From positions 879,708-943,707 of the forward strand of contig CABFPE010000161.1 in NCBI GenBank assembly GCA_900660155.1: a stretch of DNA of 64,000 nucleotides. Reading direction: 5' to 3'. Under the pieces are notes generated by a model that saw only the letters and a program-made list of their open reading frames with translations, had not been told where the DNA came from and ran no database searches. A program made the translations under genes and the position numbers. Source of the DNA: Hofstenia miamia (lineage: Eukaryota; Xenacoelomorpha; Acoela; Hofsteniidae). Shown piece by piece: positions 26,151-41,700 of the stretch. Positions within the stretch are counted from its first letter, which is position 1; every line of letters begins with the position of its first letter.

Positions 26151-29100
26151 CTTTGCCTTCCACAAAACATTCCATATTTTGTGAATTACTTCAAGCATTA
26201 CAGAAAATCAACAATCGCTTTAAAATGATGTCAATGACATGGATAAATTTGAAAAAAACTGTTGAATCATAGAAAATTCACAACTAATAAAATTCAGTTC
26301 TAATAAAATGCACTGAATTCCATAAACTAAAAAGAAAATCTATAGATTCAGATAGTTTTCATATCTAAATTCCAGGAATATTTTTTTAAAAAACCAAAAT
26401 CCGCGTTAAAAATATAGATTAAAATAATGTGATTTAATTCCAACATCTACATGTGTGCGTTGTTTATTTATATGGGATGATCCAGGGGAACTATAAATTA
26501 CTTTATGACAATCGCTTATTCATAAAACAAATGTGTGGAATTGCAATAAGCGTATCATCGTTGATGAATTAGGCCACGGTTATACTAGGTGATTGGCAGC
26601 AAGAAAAGTTACAAAATCACGTCACATCGCTAAATATCTCGTTGGTTAGACCTGCGATTTTACAAAATTTGACAGATCACATTCAAATAGTCTAAGCGTA
26701 GCCTTAATGAAACAAAAGTGAACCTAAAGCGGAAATTGTGACGGTCTTCGTAGTAAGTCCGGCGTCATTCCACGCAGAACAGTTGTATTTACCATACTGT
26801 AGCTTGGATGTGATTTGGATAGTAAGGATTACTGTAAGTCTGTCCGGCTTGTTTTGTTCCTCCACAGAAATTCTAAACAAATCAAATTAAATACTAATAA
26901 CAAATATTCTTCACAAGGGCCAAACTTTTACTACAATTGGGCTTTAATTTGTGTAACGGATGTTTAAGTATTGTCCTACGAATAAATAAAGTTTCAATGA
27001 AATCTTCATTAATATTTAGTTATCTAAGACCCTCTTCATCAAATTGCAATAGGGGTAAAATCAGGAATGTATTGGGCCAATTCAGCATCTTATTTCCAGT
27101 ATCAAGCCATTTCACGGAAGCTTTTGATGTATACACAGCGAATTGTCATGTTGGAACATTTTGCACTAATGTCTAAGCATAAAATGCCTTTGCCTCCATC
27201 AGGCGCGGCTTTAGGGGGAGGCACCCGGGTTCCAGTGCCCCCTTTTTTGGGGATTCTTAGTGTTTTGTAAAAGTGGCTTCCTCAAATATTTTTTATGTTG
27301 ATGTTTGGAAGTTTCATTCGACAATTTAAGGTGGCCAATGCATTTATTTGGGCATTTAGAGGTTACATTTTATAATGAAGTTTTCTCTTGGAGTTATTTT
27401 TGTTTAAATTTCCATTTTAGTTTAAGTTTTCTTGAAACAAAATTGGATGGTGCCCCCCCCCTGTTTTAAAAATCTTAAAGCCGCGCCTGGCCTCCATTAT
27501 TGCTATGGACATTGCATTGGTCCAAAAAAGTTAAGCCCTTCTCCATAATTCCATCTGGTGCTTGACATTCATGGGTATGCAAAACGATTTAATTAGTGAT
27601 GCTACTTGTGGATGACGAACGATCCATGGACCGCAAGTATGTTGACTGCTTAAATTCAATTTAGGTTTTTCGACTTCATTTTGGAAGTCTTAATTGAAAA
27701 TTTCTAGGATGTTCAACATAAGCCTACAAAAAGAGTATTTAGCAATAATAATATAAATGGGCAAAATTGGAGTGCACTTTAATGAGCCTGGCCTTTCAAT
27801 ATTTGTCGCAAACGAGAAAATGTTTTATACAAATAAGAAAGAATCTGGCATGACTTAGACAATTATTATTCCATCTGAAACCAGTTTACTGCCAAATTTA
27901 TATAAAAACAAAAATGGAAAACTCAGCAGTACATTAATGTAAATATCTAGACACCAGTCTAGTCAAGCAGACATGAAAAACGCCAAGTGTTCATAATTTG
28001 CAGTGAATGGGAGACGTACTGAAATAAAACCAAACCATCAATGAATTTAGCATGACGATACCCTAACGCACTCCGAGCCTCGACCCACACTCGCAATTGA
28101 AAGAAATTAATCGAGCAGATCGACAGCTGCTTTTATTTAAATTCTGACTCACAAGTCCACTCAAAGCGTAAATGTCGAAATTTCAAATGTCGCCGCAAAG
28201 TTTTACCCTCGAAATGCATTCTAAAACGACGATTCAATCAATTTAGAAACACATTGCCCCCACCTACGCACACCGTTAGGTTCTACAAACGGCAAGACAA
28301 TGAGAATGCACTTTGATGTGATATAAAATTTACATAATTGAAGCATCGCAACCCTTTTTACTACAATTGTTGCGCACCCTCGCGAATTTCACACAGATAA
28401 ATTCGATGATGTATTCTAATTTAATTTTTCTCTAAGAAACCATACATATTTTCTGGCCGAGGAAACTACAAAAGAATTATAATTATAAGGCAGTACTATC
28501 ATTGGGTGAGTTCTCCAAGTTATTTTATAAGCAACATCTATAAACAATTTTAGCGTAGAAAATGGCGAATATTCAAAGAATTAGTAAGCAATCGACTAGA
28601 CCAAAAAAATTTGTGAAAAACTCGAAATAAAAATTTTTGAATGACATCATAACCAATATCACTCGGACTAATATAGCTAAAGATACATGTATGAACAAGC
28701 ACTGTTAACACTTGAAATGATTCGGTAAGCAACAGCATGATCTCGCCAGAAGATTTAGCAAAGCAATTTTTAGGCTAAAATTTAAAAATGTTTCTACGCA
28801 ATTCTAGGCCTAGCCCCAAGATACTCTTGCTTATAAATAATACTGGGTGTATGTAGATGAGTTGTGAACCAAGTATATATAACCAGGTTGTATATACATG
28901 AGTTCAATGCGATTTTCAAAGTTTTTACTATGTATAGCCAGAATATATATTTTCATTGATAAAAATTGATAACTTTAAACATTTCTATAAAGATAATAAA
29001 GCTAAAATTTTGAAAAATAAATTCGTAATATTAGTGTCAGTGATTATTATTACCAGGGAAACTAGGAGTGCGGTAAAGTTCATTGTATTTATCACACTTC

Positions 29101-32100
29101 TGATAAAGTGGACATCACTTGTCTGCCGTCACCTGTGTTAAATTAAACAATGTCTGAACGCAATAAATTAGCCCCGTGCGTTCTGTCCGTTATTAATAGT
29201 TACAGTTAGCCCAAAAACCATTTCTGCTTGAGTTAAAGTAATTAAAGAAGCAGACAATTTACCACTTTGTTGTGGTTTAAAGACTCGAAATCGCGAATTG
29301 AAAGGGTAATCAATTATATCAAACAGAATTCTTCAAAGAATTAAATTATAATTCGAATATATCGTTCTACAGAATTAGCAATTCCACTAAATCTGGCAGA
29401 AAGATTTAAAGTATGCACGTAAGTATATAACTTTCACATGCATTTATTTTTACTGTTTCTTTTAAAATATAAGAAAACACAATTTATGGGTGTAAATTGA
29501 ACGAAGATTTGTTTTTATTTATTTGTAACGAAGTTAGTTCAGCTGCATTCTATTCGTCGGCCTAATTCTTTTATTGTAATTTCACAACGTGACAAATCAA
29601 TAAAAGAAATTCAATTACATTAAAGGAAAAACCAACGCTTGAAATTGTTTAATGCGAAGGAATAATTCAAAAGTTAGCCAAACATTAAACTAAAAAGTAA
29701 ATATATTATACCAAAATTTAAAAGAAAGTGGCAGGAATGGTAAATATGAAAGCGCATTAAACTAATGGGAAACTAAACACATATATTTCCAGTTGCTAAT
29801 GGGTATTAATATTTACCGTTTTTCTAAGCCATCGTAGTACACAATATCGTATCTGGACCAGTGTATACCGGAAGGCTTCACTACCCTGGCAGGACTGGTA
29901 CACTTCATTGTGACATTTTCACCGATAGCAGCAGAATAGCGATAGTCTGTAAGCACCATTGGAGGTCCTAAATATTTATGCTTAGCTTTATGTTGCACCG
30001 ACAGAAATAATGAAATTTAGGGCGTAAACTAAGAACAAGTAATTGTAGCATATTCAAGTCATGTGCGTCAATGATACCTAATGTATTGATGTAGATTCTT
30101 ATGTATACAGAATGTATAAAGCTCTGAACATAATGCCCCGATCAACATTGAAAAATTTCATCCTTATTCCAGAAATACAAAGAAGATATGCAAATCAATG
30201 GTAGAATCATCGTCTGACACAAATGTTGTCAATTGGGCAAAAATCCAATAAAAACGTAGATCACCAAGACACTTAAAATAGATGGCTAAGATATTGCCAG
30301 CAGGCATGAAAAAGGGAAGCCCAAATAATATAGCATTACTTACTTAGAACATAAAAAACATAAAATGAGTTTAGAGTCCCAATAAAATATGATGGTTATG
30401 AACGTGGAAATTGGCGGATTTAAATAATTCGCGATGATCATCCCTTTTTTTAAGAATGATGTCAATGTCATTGCCACATATATATTTTGTAGTTCCTGAG
30501 ACCACTTAGCACAAATAGGTTAAAACAATCAAAATGCAGTTTCAAATCTGTGTTTAAAAAGTTCATTTTTGGAATTATATTCACCAAAATATGTTTCTTT
30601 GATTTGGGAATCAATATTAAAATCATCATTTTGAGATTGTTTAAGACTAAACTGCGAACTTATGCATGCAATTGTTTGTCGACGTTTTCAAAATATTTTC
30701 TCAAATCCAATTAAGAAATTTGGAATTGGTTGTACTTGAATGTTGAAACATCCATGGGTAAACGTGTTACCTTATGGTTAACATAGGCATTAAAAATTAC
30801 TTCTGCGTCTCAACTATTTTCCATTGAAGCATATGATTTTATAAGAAACTTTCAATTATCTCTAAGCTTAATGTTCAAATGATAGGGAATCTAAAGCCCT
30901 TGTGAACAATAATGGATCTCAAATATTTGGCTCTCTGTAAGTAGACAACCAAAGGCCGTGAATAAATATCAATTTCTGTTTTTTTTGAAAAAACCTTGTA
31001 GCCAATATACAGGCAAATAGATATCACTTAAGACAGTGCCTCCTCATGAAATTCTAAACTAAACTTGCAATTGAAGTTGGCAAAATTTGGAAATGTCAAA
31101 TTTACTTGCATTGAAAATCTGAGAACTAACAGTGAAAAATGCTTTTAGCTTACTATATATAATTGAAAATTGGTAGTTTTGCATGTGTTCGGCTGGCTGG
31201 AAAGCCTAAGTCAAAACTCACATGGAAAAAGTAGTATCAACTCAATGCACAAGTGATTAAAACTAGTCAACGGTACAAGCTGGCATCGGACTGGGCAGTT
31301 GCCACGCGGGTGCACCCCCAAACATAAATCAAACAAAACCTGCTGCTGAGTGTTGCTAAGCCTTATATTCTTAAAGAATCAAAGCTAAATTGGAAAAAAA
31401 CTATTACTAGCAACAAAGTTCATATAGAGAAGACTTATCTATCTATTTTGCTAATGTTTGTAGCACTTTACTACTTAAGTTTTTTTTTCTGTAACTAACT
31501 CAGTCTTAAGAACCGAAGATTTCCTTCCCCTATAAAATACAATTTCAACCCCTGCCTTCAGGGGAGTCATTTTCATCTTAAGTTTGGAATTCTTCTTTTC
31601 AATATATTTTATTATTTCAAAAAATAATTTCCTCATTTACCAAAATATAATTGACTTATAGGTTAAATTTGAAAATCATAGAAATTATAAAATTTTTAAT
31701 AGGCTATTTTAATATTTATTCATTCTTAAGGAATTTCAAACGTTAAGTATATCAGTATAAACTTATGAGTTTTCAAAAAACAAAATATTATTGCACTAAT
31801 ATAAATGTACAATCATGGCTAGTTTATAATACAAAAGATATTTTCTAAGATTTTAAGTATTAAGTCCCTTTAAATTAGTATTTGAGTTTTTTTGAAAAAT
31901 CTCTATTTTCTCTTAAATACTTAGCTGCTTCTAATGCACACCATATTAATATGTATTACAAGAATACTTAGTATAAAGAGAACTGTTTAAGTTTTTCTAG
32001 CTACTTAAGCATTCAATAATTTTTCGTTGATTAAGTAATGAAGTTTCATTTTAAATATAATATATTATATAATATATAATATAATAATCAGACAAAAATT

Positions 32101-35100
32101 CTACAATGCAAACACCAATTAAATCTCATTCAAAAAAGCTAGGATTCAATAATTTTAGAATCTATAATATTGGGGGCACTCTAATCCCTCACCTATGTTC
32201 TAAACTGGTGGTATAAATGACACAATAGTTGAATATTTAAATCTACCTCTGAGTTGTTACCTAACACTAATTATTCTACAATTCTAAACATGATTAACAC
32301 AAACGGTGAATATCTAGTTTAAATTTTGTACTATGGTAAAAATATGCACTTATTTCTTAAAAATCTGTTTCAAAATTGAAATAATATAGTTTTAAAAAAA
32401 GACATTTTTTAAACCCACTATATATTTATCCCTTGCAAATCTAGTTGGTGCACTTCTGCAGCTCAATCGCAACTATTTTATGATATTTTGCTTTAAATGG
32501 AATATATATATATATATACAAGAAATTAGACCCATATTCCAAAAGTGTAATGTAAAATTGCTATATAATATTAATAATTGCAGCTTTTCATCAAACAGGA
32601 AGCTGCATATTATAGGAAATCGCAAACTAGGACGTTAAATAGAAACTCCCTTATATTTAAATTCCATACATATATATTACATATGTAAACTCCCCTGAAA
32701 ATTTTTTGCAACCCCAAAATTTCTAGGCTGGCTACGGCATTGGCATCGGATGACTATGTTAAGAAACCATGATGTTGCTTAATTTATGTCTAAAAGTGAA
32801 AAATGGTAGAGATAGGCCATAAGAGGGCAAGACATTCAAACAAAGAAGATAAAGCTTTCTAAAAGATTTGAGGTATTTGAAAAATTAAGTAAAAAACGGA
32901 ATTCCAAGAAAAAAACTGTGTGGACATATAAAATAGAAAATTGAAATATTTGGAAAGCAATAAACATTCGCTTAGTATTATAATCAGAGTTGCCAACTTC
33001 TAAGCTCGGCTTGTTCAAATTTTGAGCAAGTTTTTTTCTGCTCGTCTCACCACTTAAAATCTTTCAAGGCGCTCGTGTCAGCTCAATAATTTTTTAAAAA
33101 TATTGCGCTCTAAGAATTGTTTACATAGATCTTCCTATTATTTAATAAAAATTTCTAAAATAAGATTATAAAAAAGAGAAATTAACAAGCACTACTATAA
33201 ATTTGCTTTGCTTAAAAAAAACCTCGTTTTGGGCTCGCTGTATATCCAATACTCTGCTCAAGCTCGGCTCGGCTCGTCTCGTTGACAAGTCTGATTATAA
33301 TGTATATCATTAGTGCATTACTGCTTATGAGCAATTTTGGGACAAGTAATCCAATGATTGGAGTTATGATCCAGTCTATAATGAAAATAATTATCTCGGA
33401 ATTAGGAAAGATGAAAAATATATGTTGGAGATATGTTTATGGCACGGAAAGACACACTGTACTTTCACACGAATTGAGTCTAACCACTGCAAACTTCTAT
33501 TAAATTATAAATATTATTCTAATATAAAAAACACTAATAAACTAATGGCGATCACTTCTGACACCATCTGTAAACAGAGCTGCAAATGGGGATGCGAATA
33601 TCCTAGGAATCTAATGGGAATCGGATTCCCAGAGTCCCATAATTATTAATACGGGAATGGGGTGTGCCATGAAGAAATTACAGAATAAATATTATTCCAC
33701 ATGGACTTTAATATTAACAATATTCTGGGTATCAATTTTACAAATAACTATAAAATATGAAACAAATCATAGACTAAACCTGTACAAGTGGTTCCGGAAG
33801 TATACAAGGCGATGTAAATTTATACTCAGGAGATTTCCTGCTCTATTATAAATTTAATCTTCGAAGTAACTATACAATCATTTACATAGATTAATAAACT
33901 TATAACTTCTTCACAATTTTTAACCGAAATCCTGCAAAGTTATCATCAACCAATCTGAAGCAAATATGAAGAAGGGTACTTTCCAACGTTCTTTGAATAA
34001 ATATGATTCATTGCAAAGCTGGTTTATGTTGGAATATGAATTTAATACATAAATTGATTAGATAGTTGGAAAACTTTTAGTAGAGGTTATCATTCCCAAT
34101 AAAAGTTAGGAAAAATCACCAAGTTTTAATAAAAAAAGTACGACGTTTTTTACTAACAACCAAAAGTTTCATATTTGATACCTTTTTAGTGTATGGTTGT
34201 GATATATCGTTTGATATTCTGACTGATGTTAAGATAGAATTGCTCAAATGTTGAATTACAATGTGGTAGCATCATACCGTTTACTAGACAGATATTAAAC
34301 AACTTCCTACATAAAATTTGTTGTTTTCAAAATTTACTTTATTGTCAAGAATTGTTTTAATTATTGATAGAAAAAATATGTATATATTTATACAGAAACT
34401 GCGAACATTCGTCGGCAGAAATCTTAAAGCCATAGTTTTACTTAAGTCAATAAAATGTGTTTTCAAGTGCAATTATAAACAATATGCTTTAACGAAGAAA
34501 TGCTGTGAGAAATACAAGCTTAAAATAACATATTTCTGCCGCAGGCAAATGACATTTTAGTCATATCGAAAAAAATTGAATTTGATCAAAATTTTAAATT
34601 CCTAAAAACTAGAGTCAGTGTTGACAAAAAAGTGTATTTTTTTACAAAAAAACGTGTTAAATTTTTTTTGCTAAGACCCAGATCAAGTTACGAAAATTTT
34701 GGTAAAACATATATAGTAACAAACATTGAATTCTGATAACTTATCAACATTCATTTTTTGTCTCATACACGTAAACAAACGGAAGTTTGTCCATTTTTAA
34801 GTAGAAAATCTGTTATAAAATTACGCACGAACGAAATCAAAAAATTATTCTCGAAACTTTCCAGTATAAATTTGAAAAAAAAACATTTAAAAAACCCAGG
34901 AAAAACAGTTGTTTAAACAGTGTTTAAAACCTGACAACCCTGCTAGAGTGATATACATTTTAATATTACCGAAAACAGAAACTTGAACATCATGTTCCAA
35001 TCTTTCAAAGCCGTGGGTGTAAGCACTGCAAGTGTACGAGCCTGTCCGAGTAAACCCCACAGATTTTAGTTTGAAGGCATTCCCACGTGCAAGAGTGATG

Positions 35101-35694
35101 GATGGATTGAGCGAATTATACCACGTGATTAATGGGGGAGGAGATCCAGTAGCCTCACATGTTAATGTGACGTTCCCTCCAATCGCTACCAAGGCATTGG
35201 ATGGAGTCTTCGTGAATGAAGGCTTCACTAAAATTTTAGCAAATTAATTCCAAAGTTCATCCACATATCTTTCCTACAATAAAGGCAATGTAATTAATTG
35301 TCCACCAATGAAGTCTTCAAGATAAGAGACTAATTTTTTTTATTGAGAATAATACACTGTTATAAAATTTTTAGCAAAAGTGTCCATAGACCTTGAAATG
35401 CATTTTTAGAAAAAAAATGAAATGTTTCATTACATGTTTATTTATGCAGCAATACATTAATAAAATAAAAAACTTCTGTAAAATGCATAATTTTTTCAAA
35501 AATGACCAATTTTAATGTCTTCTTTGATATCAGTTACCCAATTCTAACAATTATATGGATAATTACAAATATTAGAGCTCAAATCATAAGCCAATAGTAA
35601 AATTATTACTTATAAATTTAGTAGAGACTAAATATTTAACGAATAGATAGCTTTTAGCTTTATGCAAGATGTACATTACTCAAATCGCTATAAA

Positions 35695-35735
<41 letters not shown>

Positions 35736-38700
35736 AATTACAAATTATAATTAGTTGAAGTTCATTGATATTTTAAGAGAATCTGTACACATAATGTATA
35801 TTTTGCAAAAAATGTACCATTTATTGCATCTGTAAATTTAAATTGATTATTTTAAATGATGATAAAATTGAAAAAAAAAATTCTTGAAAAAAACTACTTC
35901 ATGTGACTCAAGGTGCATTTACTCAAAAGAATGCAAATAGAAGACCGCTTTTCCTTGAAGCAAACTTTCTCAGATGTGTGCCATATGCAGCCTTCATCAA
36001 AACTAGGGTTTGATAATGTACAATAACAGCTGTATGCATAATTTGACAATGCACAATTAAATGTATTACATATAGTACCCCTTCAATGTTCTTGGTCTGA
36101 AGCATGACATCCTCAAAGAAAATTAATACATAGTTCAATTATATGGTTTTATAGTATCAATTGAAAGTAATTAATTGGGGAGCGTATTTCTGTTCACTGC
36201 ATTTAAGTTAAAGAAGTTCGATATTCGCATCAGTTCAATGATTTTTCCAAGATCACATTGTCAACTCAGCTCTAATCTAATAGCAATACTGGCGATGACT
36301 ATAAGAGCAATGTGTATATCTAGAATCCAACAAGCAATCACTGTACAAAACAAACAATAAATTTAACTGGCACAGTTCGCAATTAATTAATTAAAGGATT
36401 ATTTGCTGATTGTTCTGAAGCTCATCATTGCCTTGCATAAGGCGTTTATACATTTTGAGTTTCAAACCTTGAAAAGAAATGGTGCTTTTTAAAACAAAAC
36501 TTAAATGTTTCTTGTGGAAGGGGTCGATATTGAAAAGCAATTATGCAGTCTTTATATTTTACAACACAAAGATTTGTAAAATGGGAAAACCTGTCGAATT
36601 TATACGATGAGTAATACTATAACATCAAAGAGATCGCCGCGGCCGATCCATGCAATTTTAATATACACAGATAAAAGAATCACACAATGTGCGAAGGCAT
36701 GAAATTATAAAAAATCACATCCAGGAATTTTGGAATGAATAATAAATAAAGCCCCTGGACTTGCCTGCAAACTTTAAGAAAACACTCGATGAGTTACTGC
36801 CGACTGAATTGTTCACCCTGCAAATGACTTTAGCACCCCGATAGCTTTCAAGTACTAAACAGACAATTGTTTACTATACAATACCTGTGAACGCAATGTA
36901 TGTCAAGTTAAAAAATAATACGGATATTAAGATAACGGCACGCGTACATTCTTATACAAGTATAAAATCACAACCGTTTAAAATTGATAATACAACGGCA
37001 TTTGCTAGACTAGGAAACTACAAAAATAAGTGAAAAAGGAGCAGTGAAAAGCTAAATCAAATATTTGCTTTGCAGCTTACTGCAAGAATTAATTCATAAA
37101 GCAATCTAGAATCAGAATTGTAAACGAGTAGGGTGGACCCGAACCCGGATCCGTTTCGGTTCCTGTTTTGAGCCAAATAAAACGGGTCGGGTTACATATG
37201 TTAAAGTTATGATTTAGGGCCGGGCACCATAAATAAAAACTACTTGTTTTACCAGAAAACAGAAACTTTAGTAAAGTGAAATGTAGCTGTGAGTGCGACC
37301 AACCAAAATTTTTCCAATAGCCAATGCTTTGAAAAATAACTGACATGCAAGAAACATATTTGTTAGTAGACCATCCTCATTGGAAAGTGGGCATCATAAG
37401 TTTTGGTGTTGAGAAACGGAAGCTTTGAAAATCAATGGAAATTTAATAAATATTTATGGTTTATTTTATATCAGGACTTAGATAAGTCGAGTCAGAATGT
37501 TAACAATTTTATATGGGTAGGCTCGGGTCTAATTTTTACGACCCCTTTGTAACTCTAGCCTAGATGGAATAATAATCCTTCTGCTAGCTCGGGCAGCCAC
37601 ATTTAGCGAAACCTAACACCTCAATAATATAACTTTAGGTACTACACTGGATATTCGATATACTCAAAATCAAGGCAAACCGTAGTTGTTATAAATTGAT
37701 AGTATAATGGCTGTATTCAATTTTCAAAAGCTTTCCCGTATAAATATTCAATTTTGTACGTATATTTGCATCTCATAATTACTCTAAGTTATTTTTTTAG
37801 AAATCATGTATACCTTAGCATTAGCAAGTTACTCCAGTCCAGTCCATTGATAGAGAGATTTTTTAATTTTTTTAATCTAATTAGTTGAATCTTCAGTGGA
37901 AACGAACATGAAAATTATTAAAGTACAAATAGCTTTCTCTTCGCTTGTATAAAAGTACATACCGTTTCTTATACATAGCTGTGTGTTTTTCTGTACAGAG
38001 TTGCATTTTGCGATGTTCTATTTATCACAAGTAAGTGAAAATGTCTAATGCCATGGAAGCCCACATGATTTGATGAAACACGAGTGTTTCAGCATCTACA
38101 GGATTCTCTATATTTTATCAGTGGCAAGTTCTCGAATACAACAAGAGATATATTAGCATATGTGCATTAAATTCAAACCCGAAGTGTAGATGTTTTCTAG
38201 AATAATACCAGATAAACTCTAAGTGCAAATTATTCAAAAATAAGATATTTTATTGCAAACGAAAATTTTGGAAGTAAATGTAGACTACATTAGGCCTATA
38301 GTTTAGAATTAATAGTATTTTTGTACGAAATGAATTCCTTACAACCCNGATAAACTCTAAGTGCAACGATGCAAATTATTCAAAAATAAGATATTTTATT
38401 GCAAACGAAAATTTTGGAAGTAAATTTAGACTACATTAAGCCTATAGTTTAAAACTGAGCTGAATATTTCATTTGGTGCTCGTAAAAGAATCNAATGTAG
38501 ACTACATTAGGCCTATAGTTTAGAATTAATAGTATTTTTGTACGAAATGAATTCCTTACAACCCAATTCAATCATGTTACAATGTCCTCAATGAAGAGGA
38601 TTTCAAAATATATACAATAAATTTTGGAACTTTTGTAAATTTTGGAAAACTGTATTTAAGGAATTAAAAAAATAATGTACAACTTTTTATGATTTTTGCT

Positions 38701-41700
38701 TATCGGATATTTGGTCTTTCTCTCTTAGTCCTACATCCTGCTTAGGGGCACCTTAAAATATGTTTGAATTAATTTTCATTGTATGCAATATCCACCAAAG
38801 TTATTTAGTATGCAAAAAATATTCAATTTGTTCAAATTTAGAAAAAGCTGCATAAGGAAAAAAGTTTTAGAAATCCGATTAAATGGACAAAATCATTAAT
38901 GTAATGGAATTATTTCAAATTTATGCATGGATATTTCTGAAAACGTTTCGACAATTTGGATAAATTTCATGCTAAATACAATTATTTCGGGATTCTGCAT
39001 ACAATGCGAATTAACTTAAATATAGTTTAGAGCTCCCCTAAACAGGGGTAAGAGAGAAAGCCTAAATATCCGACAGGCAAATTCATAAAAAATTGAGCCC
39101 GAGATGAAATAATCTATAATTGAGGAAAGAATCAGAAGTATATCTTGATGCATGTAAAAAATATTTCGTGAAGAATGGCGGTTCCGAACCTGTGGTCGTA
39201 TTCTATTTATAGTATATACAACTTTCTGTTGATTTGCATAGATAATAATATAATGTAAACAAAATGTTGACAGAAGTCTGACAATTTGTGTTGTTTTAGA
39301 CCCTCTGATAAGGGTTAATTCGTCCAAATGCCAAGTGTGACTAACAGATGCCGACTATGAAATTGGCATTCCATCAACAACCTTGAACAAGAGTATCGCT
39401 CAACATGCTTAAAATTGAACAACGTGGTGGAGACAAATTTCAAACATCTGAAAGAATCTTAAATTAAAGACGGTGTGTTCTGACGTTGTAAAACGGTAAT
39501 CTTTGCCCTCCAAACCCGGTTATTTTCAGCATCATAGTAAACAGTGGAAGTGGCAGTAGTAGTACTGTGAAAAACGTGTGATANTCTATAATTGAGGAAA
39601 GAATCAGAAGTATATCTTGATGCATGTCAAAAATATTTCGTGAAGAATGGCGGTTCCGAACCTGTGGTTGTATTCTATTTATAGTATATACAACTTTCTG
39701 TTGATTTGCATAGATAATAATATAATGTAAACAAAATGTTGACAGAAGTCTGACAATTTGTGTTGTTTTAGACCCTCTGATAAGGGTTAATTCGTCCAAA
39801 TGCCAAGTGTGACTAACAGATGCCGACTATGAAATTGGCATTCCATCAACAACCTTGAACAAGAGTATCGCTCAACATGCTTAAAATTGAACAACGTGGT
39901 GGAGACAAATTTCAAACATCTGAAAGAATCTTAAATTAAAGACGGTGTGTTCTGACGTTGTAAAACGGTAATCTTTGCCCTCCAAACCCGGTTATTTTCA
40001 GCATCATAGTAAACAGTGGAAGTGGCAGTAGTAGTACTGTGAAAAACGTGTGATATTGAGCTGCCCTACTCTTCTATCACAGGAGCAACATTCTATATGT
40101 TCCTTCTGTGCAAGTTGGGTTGCTTCATCTTTGATGTGTGTGCAGAGGTGTAGACTTTACTGACTGGACTTCAAAGTGCTAGAAATTTTATTGTCAAGAA
40201 CCGTAAGGGCTATGCGTAAATCGTCCCAGAGAGTACCTCCTCGCGGTGATTTCTGGGTATTGTAACACTCAGTGAGTGCATCGGTGTGCCAAGTCAGACG
40301 AAGTCGGTGTGCGAACATCAGACGCTAAAACCAGGTTACAAGAAGGTGCCACCATGTGTACTTTACTTTGTGCATATGGGGGTGGTGACGGTCGAGAAGC
40401 CTGTCTGTCTTAGTATTGTGGTGGACTGACAGCGACACAGTGGAGACATTGTTAGCAAGACTGCTACTGGCAACAGTTCGGGTGCGTCTCATGGGGCAGT
40501 ATGCAGAGAGGTGACTCTCTGTCTCTGGCCTATGAAATACGCCTAGGCCAGCGTTTGCTGTGCCTTCCTCTGAGGCAGCTTTGCTGTGTCACAGGTAGTT
40601 ATGATCTGACAGATTTTTATTGCTCTGTCGCGGTGTTTTTAATCCCTAGAAAGCTTTTCATTTCAGTGTTAGCTGGCTCCAATATTGTTTTCTTGGATCT
40701 TTATAGCAACCAGCAGGCGCTCTCTACAGTTACCACCGTTAGTAGCCTTGGTTGGCGAAAGTGGGAGAGGCGCAACTTTCTCAAATAAAGTTCGACCTTT
40801 GGCCTCACTCTGCTGATCAGACTCAACACAGATCAGCACTCTGCGTGCCGGTGGTCGCCAGAGGATTTTCACGGTCAAACCGGCCTGGTATACTTCTAGG
40901 GGTAAAGTCCGATCGGATCGTGGTTTCATTCACTCATCAGTCCGTTGACTGCTTGAGTAACACCAACATAGTCAAGAAGGACTTATATAGATTAACTTAG
41001 AAATATCTTTGTAATTTCCACTAATATATAATATAGTTTTAAAAACAGAGATTAGAGATGTGCACAATGGAAAATAAAGCAAAATTCATTTACATATGCA
41101 ATAATAACGTGCAATTTATTGTGGTAAAGGCCGTCGTCCATTCAGAAATTAGCTGCCTAAATGAGCCGAGCCGAGACTAGCGCGCTTGTTAATAAACACA
41201 GTTGCTTGCACGCGGGCTCACGTGTATTACGTGTGGTACAACGAAGATAATATCCATTCTCCATTCGTATTGAATAAAAATTAGAACTGAATTGATTAGA
41301 CGGCCTCAGCAGGTACTTAACCTTACTATTGTAAACATGTCCACAAGCAATCGTGAAATCAAGGTTGACGCAAACTTGTTTGTTATTTTAGCCAATACGA
41401 TAACGAAGATGTGCAATGTGGGAAATAAAAACAACGATAGTTTGTTTACTCAGATAATAAACTCAACTGTGTGGCAGGAAATGTGTCATTTGGAAAAACC
41501 AGTTCAGTTCGTCTATTTCCAGTAGAAATTTCATTTCACCATTCAAAATACCAAAATGCAGTTTCATATCAATCCAGTGCGGGGCATACATGGGCAATTA
41601 GTTTAATTTTTTCCAAAATAAGTATCGAAATTGGACAGTAACGTTGAAATTGCAACCTTAAAAAAGGTAAAGTGGATTTCAAAACTGAAATTGAAAAGTG

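Larger units (their letters stand above)
23641..26723 (-). other. Kirrel-like intron 9
   Basis: A 3.1-kb intron containing a TA microsatellite (23,722-23,752), an assembly N at 23,978 inside a second TA tract, a 14-bp-armed hairpin at 24.4 kb, and a TA tract at 26.12 kb. Nothing coding was recognised. Confidence 0.7.

Noticed and set aside
35923-36100. Cysteine-rich minus-strand frame resembling an EGF module
   Set aside because: The cysteine spacing does not fit EGF, the frame is short and bounded by stops, and the flanking exons 6 and 7 join in phase without it.
39016-39799. Duplicated minus-strand frame starting MDELTLIRG
   Set aside because: It is duplicated only because of the assembly artefact around the N at 39,584 and shows no domain or splice context.
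40501-40929. Overlapping plus and minus frames in the G+C-richer block
   Set aside because: Neither translation has a recognisable domain, and overlap on both strands is expected in G+C-richer DNA with few stops.
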